Positions 59,669 to 64,000 of a stretch of 64,000 bases of DNA are shown here, piece by piece. The notes below the pieces were generated by a model. That model made no database searches and had not been told where the DNA came from. It saw nothing but the letters and a program-made list of their open reading frames with translations. Position 1 is the first letter of the stretch, and every line of letters starts with the position of its first letter. Position numbers and translations under genes: made by a program. This DNA comes from Celoporthe dispersa (lineage: Eukaryota > Ascomycota > Sordariomycetes > Diaporthales > Cryphonectriaceae). The stretch covers positions 2,430,501 through 2,494,500 of the forward strand of contig WAID01000005.1 in the NCBI GenBank assembly GCA_016584495.1, given 5' to 3'.

Positions 59669-62591
59669 ATGTTGACGGGCCCGGCCAGGACGTGGGAGAT
59701 CCTCCGCCCCTACCACGACGACGCCTCGAGCAGTGACATCGCCCAGGACATGGCATCCATCACCGTCTCTGAGTCCAAACGGCTGTCGCCAGCGGCGGAA
59801 GAAGAAGCAGGAGGACAGCCACAGCGACAGCGACATGCCGTTTCGGACGAGATCGCCGTCGTAGCCCCGCAGCCGAAGCGGCGCCGAGTTGCGGACGATG
59901 CGAGGGTCCGCTCGGCAAAGGCGTGCCAACGATGTCGACGACTGAAGGAGAAATGCGACGGGCTGCAGCCCTGCGCGCGGTGCCAGCGCTCGGGGCGGGA
60001 TTGCTGTTTCGCCCCCACCGGCAGTAGCTCTGGGCCCGGCAGCGTGGCCAAGTCCACTGCATCCTCGACAAGGACGCGGCAGTCAGCACAGCCAGGGACA
60101 TTGGGCAGCGTCGATCGTGATGTTGCCCTGGTCACCGCGGGCAATGCCCGGTCAGAAGAGAGGATCAGGTGCCTCGAGCGTCTCGTTCAGCATCTGCTCG
60201 GCGATATACCCATGGATCTGACCAACCTCCGCCGGATGGCCGAGAAAGCCAGCCAGAGGTCGGGCACGGGGAGCGATGTGAGCAGCGTCCGAGGTGGTGT
60301 GGAGGACCTTGACGACTTGACGCTGGAGGACGAGAACTTCACCGTCAAGACGCTGTCCCAGAGCACGGCCCGTAAGCACCCCCTACCCCCCAACCCCCCG
60401 CACCTCCCTGACAGGGCAGATGAGGACTGACCAGAGACCACAGACTACTCCGGCGAATTCTCGCACTGGAATTTCTCACAAAGGCTGAGGCGCAGGCTCA
60501 GTCAATGTATGGACTCGGATGTGGCCATGCCGACCACCAAGAAGGACCTGCGGAGTGCCGCAGGGTCGATGGCACCACCTCCTGGCCGAATCATCCCCCG
60601 AGGCAGGGCAAACATGAGGATTCTTGAGTACTGGAGGGCTACACAGCTCCAGTCACCAAAGACGCTGGTCCAGAGCGTGCTGGGCTGCCTGCCACCTCGC
60701 GCAGTCTCCAGCTTTCTCGTGCAGATATACTTTGAGTTCGCGCAGGTGAATTGCTTCTATGCCGAGGAGTCGTGGGTACAAAAGAAACTAGACTTTGTCT
60801 ATGAGGCGCCGGGGCATGTTACCAGCGAGGACTCGGCGTGGGTTTGCTCGGTCCTCATGGTGCTCGCCATCGGCACACAATTTGCACACATGGCAGCGAG
60901 TCACCTGAACGACGCGGGCGATACCAACAAGGAGGACACACCAACCCTGCCCGGCGGTGCGGACTCGGATGTTGGCGTGACCTTCTACCACATGGCGTCA
61001 AAGCTAATCCCCGATATCATCACCATTGCTTCTATGGAAAGCGTACAGGCGTTCCTCCTGCTGGCGCACTATGCCCTGCCTCTCGACGCGCACGGGCTGG
61101 CCTATACCTACCTGGGCTTGAGCATCAAGATGGCAATCCAGAATGGCATGCACAGGAGGTATGCTGGGACAGATCTAGACGCGTGGACAGTCGAGATGCG
61201 GAACCGCCTCTGGTGGACGGCGTACACAGTTGAACGGTGAGGAGATCTCCTCTCTTTCTTTGACTCCCGATGATCTGGATATTAACAAACCCCACAGGCG
61301 AGTGAGCGTTCTTCACGGCCGGCCTGTCTCGATCTCCCCGACAGAAGTGGATGCTGAGTTGCCCAAGGATTTGACCGGATTCAGGCAACACGACGAGGTA
61401 TCAAACTTCAGGAACATGGCTGCTCTCATAGACATGACACTACGGCTGGGCGACGCCGCGAACGCAATGTGAGTTGTATCAAAAATACTCTGTCAGGCGC
61501 TAGACCGTGACTAATGAGGGCTGAAAAGAACACTGCTGCGGAGGTGTCCTAAGAACCTGCAGCCAACATACTTCGAACGCATCGTCGACATATGTCAAAG
61601 CCTCCGGGCATGGTGGTCAAGCCTTCCGGCAGAGGTTCGGGACTCATCTCCGTCGTCTCCTCTCTATCGCTCCAACGTGCACCTACGACTTTGCCTCCAT
61701 CTCAATGACATCTTTGTTGGCCGACCGTTTATTTTTGCACACACGAGCGGCACCTCCCCGGTTTCCGTGGCTTCACCGGGCAACGCTCGACGACCAGATA
61801 CGAGGGACTCTTCGTCGTTTGACAAAGCACCCGAGACCGACCGTCCACGGAACCGGGCAGCACTCGTCGGACGGGCCGTTGAAGCCGCCATAAACGTCAT
61901 CAATCTTCTCCGCACCATGCATGAGACCACCGGCCTGGCAAGGTCTAGCTACACCGAGTTCAGCTCCTGTCGTGCCGCGCTCCTCGTCATGCTTGCCCAG
62001 AGCGTCAACGGGCCCCAGACGCCTGAGCTGAAGGAGGCTATAGAGAACGGCATGTCGCTGATCCGAGGCATGGCAGCCGGAAACGTCTCCACACAGTCCG
62101 AGACCAGTGTTATCGAGGCGCTGGAGATTGCTGTTAGGAGATTGCACGAGATGCAACAGGCCCAGGACTTCACCGAGAGCGAACAGCAAGAGCAGCCTGC
62201 GGTCGAGACAAACGAGGTCCTCGAGGAGACCCCGGCGAGTAAGAGCGGCTATGAGCGCTTTCGGGAATGGGCTTCCCTTTGGCCCACCCCAGGCGACGAC
62301 CCCCGAGAAGAAGGAGCTCAGAGGAGATCTAACCAACCGCTGGCCTTCTCCGATCCGAGGATGTTTTCTCACTACACGGCGCACACGGCCTTCGGAGGGG
62401 GCGCGGTAGAGCGTTCGGCATGGCAGCCTCCAATAGCCAGTGTGTCGGAGCATAGCCCTGAGTCCGCAAGGTGGCTGAACATGGTCGATCCGGCCGGGAT
62501 GGGGATGGAGATGGAACAGCTGGACGAACTTGGATTTTTTGGCGGGTTTCCTGAGCTCGAGGCATTGGATGGTTGGCCCAGCCTCACCTGA
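59669..62591 (+). CDS. Zn2Cys6 transcription factor with fungal-specific regulatory domain
   Basis: Four exons, 59669-60371, 60444-61236, 61298-61468 and 61529-62591, give 909 residues from the ATG at 59669; the ATG at 59750 (MASITVSESKR) is an alternative. The binuclear zinc cluster spans about residues 86-112 (KACQRCRRLKEKCDG, then PCARC and DC), preceded by a basic PQPKRRRV nuclear signal. A heptad-like ERIRCLERLVQHLLGDI linker follows. The middle homology region holds the fungal_trans signatures VQIYFEFAQVNCFYAEESW, YTYLGLSIKMAIQNGMHR, RNRLWWTAYTVERRVSV and HGRPVSIS. The C-terminus is acidic and hydrophobic (EMEQLDELGFFGGFPELEA), a plausible activation domain. Nuclear DNA-binding regulator; the divergent reductase and convergent permease are candidate targets. 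Confidence 0.92.
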
Positions 62592-62740
62592 CGGTCGCCT
62601 TGCAACTTTGCTGGGGACGGCGTTTAAAAAGCTGGCGAGTTTCCTCGCTACTGCTATTGCTTTCAATACCAACTCTAATGCATTGGAGCTCTCTACATCT
62701 ATGCTTCCCGAGCCAAGAACCACGTGCGCGAAGACTCGAC

Positions 62741-64000
62741 TCAACCTAGAACGATGTTCTTGACAGACTGGACAGGATCGCACTTCCGCTTTGGCTTATC
62801 ACCCTTGCCGCCGGTGGCACTCGCCTCCGCCTCCGCCTCTGCCCGGTCCTCTGCATCGAACGCGTACGCCTCAGTGAAGTCGACCTCTGCCGGCTTGACG
62901 AACTTCGTCTTGTACCAGAGCTATATTTTTCCCCGCGTCAGCACGTTGCTCATCTTTGTGTGGTCTGGTGTCGTGAAGGGGGGAACAGCTTACCTTGTAC
63001 ACAAGGAAGTCGAACAGGAAGAGTGGACACGCCAAGTAGACAGAGAAAAAGCCCTTGGCTGTGGGTGTGCCATCCGCAAAAAGAGCGAGGTAGAACTCGC
63101 AGCCCATGATGAACAGCGTGCACAGGATGGCGAGATATTGCAGGTAGGGAGCCACCGGAGCTTGGAACGGTAGTGTCTTGGGGTCAATCCCCTGGGCTTT
63201 GATGGCGCGGCGGAAGCCAATGTGGGTGGTAAGCATGCATAGCCAGCCCATGAAAGTGGCTATCGAGACCTGGAGAGAGAAAAGCACAATTAGCTCACCA
63301 TCCGCTGGCCACAGGTGTCTTGTCCGACGAGGAGACGTTTGCGATAAATCACTCACCAAAGACGAGAACCAGTCGTACACTACAATGGCGGTCGAGTTCA
63401 CGTTCAGATACGCAAGGCCTCCGCCCAGACTACCGCTGATGATGAGTGACAACCACGGACGGCCCCAGCTGTCCTTCTTCCCAAAGATTGGGTGGATCAG
63501 TGCGATGTCCGCCAGGGCGGTCAGCGACCGGCTGGAGATGTAAAAGCTCGTGATGCAGCAGCTGATGACAGTCAGGAAGATGAAGCCGTTGATGGCGTTG
63601 GCCAGCCAGTACTGGTTGCCCAGCTTCAGGGCAATGACAAAGGGGCTGCCGATGGTGCCCTCGCCATTGACAAGGTCGCTGTTGGTGTAAGGGACACACA
63701 TGCCCACGAGCCAGATGTTCAAGATGAAGAACAGGAAGATGCGCCAGAAGATGGGCATGACGACCGACTTGATGGTCTTGCGCGGCTTGACAGCCTCTCC
63801 GGCGATGATGGCGATGTGCTGTGCAGAGCCGAAGCTGAAACCCGCCTGGACGAACGCCTTGGACAGACCCTTCATGTTGGTGAAGGCGCCGGGGTTCTTC
63901 CAGTAGCTGAACTCAATCGGGCCGTGGGTGGCAGCGACACCGCCGGACGTCATGATGAACATGTAGGCGATGACGATGAAGATGGCGAGGATCTTGAACC
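62741..64000 (-). CDS. Amino acid permease (APC family), 5' end beyond the window
   Basis: Minus-strand exons seen: 64000-63357 (continues past the edge), 63269-62994 and 62920-62741, giving 365 residues to the TGA at 62743-62741. Introns are GT-AG and phase 0. At least eight hydrophobic helices are present. YAT/AAT-type landmarks: FVQAGFSFGSAQHIAIIAGE with EAVKPRKTIKSVV (helix 6 region), ISSRSLTALA, WFSSLVSIATFMGWL and ITHIGFRRA-like TTHIGFRRAIKAQG. The C-terminal cytosolic tail is Glu/Ala-rich then Lys-rich. A plasma membrane proton-coupled amino acid importer is the family role; substrate unknown. It converges on the Zn2Cys6 gene with only 149 bp between stop codons. Confidence 0.92.

Noticed and set aside
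61773..62783. 336-codon minus-strand open frame opposite the Zn2Cys6 regulator
   Set aside because: Shadow of a clearly supported exon; no domain and biased composition.
1..64000. CRISPR arrays, tRNA, rRNA or autonomous transposons
   Set aside because: No regular repeat-spacer structure, no convincing cloverleaf with intact T-loop box, and no transposase or reverse transcriptase domain seen.

Overview
This window is nuclear DNA from a filamentous ascomycete (Pezizomycotina, most likely Sordariomycetes; the exact taxon cannot be fixed from the sequence alone). Genes carry short 50-130 bp GT-AG introns with CTAAC/CTGAC-like branch points. The families are typical of these fungi: Clr5 domain, fungal rhodopsin, UstYa/DUF3328, Zn2Cys6 regulator, STAND-type N-terminal domain with ankyrin repeats. 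Housekeeping genes are GC-rich and the gaps between genes are long. I see no bacterial operons, CRISPR arrays, rRNA, or convincing tRNA.

Layout. Bases 1-11.5 kb: a secreted SurE-type phosphatase, a degenerate repeat array, a large Clr5-ankyrin gene, a Cys/His zinc-finger gene and an intact ferroportin-type metal exporter on the minus strand. 13.7-22.8 kb: a seven-helix fungal rhodopsin protein, a STAND-like N-terminal/ankyrin gene with an in-frame stop, and a Clr5 gene with a TPR-like C-terminus. 22.8-32.9 kb is gene-poor: a small secreted protein, an intact UstYa-like gene and several decayed or unrecognised coding scraps. 32.9-44 kb is a conserved housekeeping block: FCP1 CTD phosphatase, complex I subunit NDUFA13/GRIM-19, condensin subunit 1, and CDC7 kinase head-to-head with condensin. 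44.8-53.4 kb: a disordered orphan, a striking protein with about 13 Cys/His knuckles plus a charged helical tail, and a small Myb-like protein. 54.9-64 kb: Chl1/DDX11 Fe-S helicase, then an aldo/keto reductase divergent from a Zn2Cys6 regulator, with an amino acid permease that runs off the right edge.

A recurring feature is single-base frame breaks. SurE, the Clr5-ankyrin gene (twice), the zinc-finger gene, condensin subunit 1, the Myb-like gene and Chl1 each need one-base corrections, nearly all in or beside short homopolymers. For each single-break gene the exon lengths sum to exactly one base too many or too few, and in the ankyrin gene to two too few. Because condensin subunit 1 is an essential single-copy gene, assembly indel error is the simplest explanation, and the breaks in accessory genes should not be read as pseudogenization without raw reads.

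The housekeeping genes act in transcription (FCP1), respiration (NDUFA13) and chromosome replication, compaction and cohesion (CDC7, condensin, Chl1). The right-hand reductase-regulator-permease trio may be a small co-regulated uptake/catabolic unit. The most novel-looking gene is the Cys/His-knuckle repeat protein at 50.5-51.9 kb.
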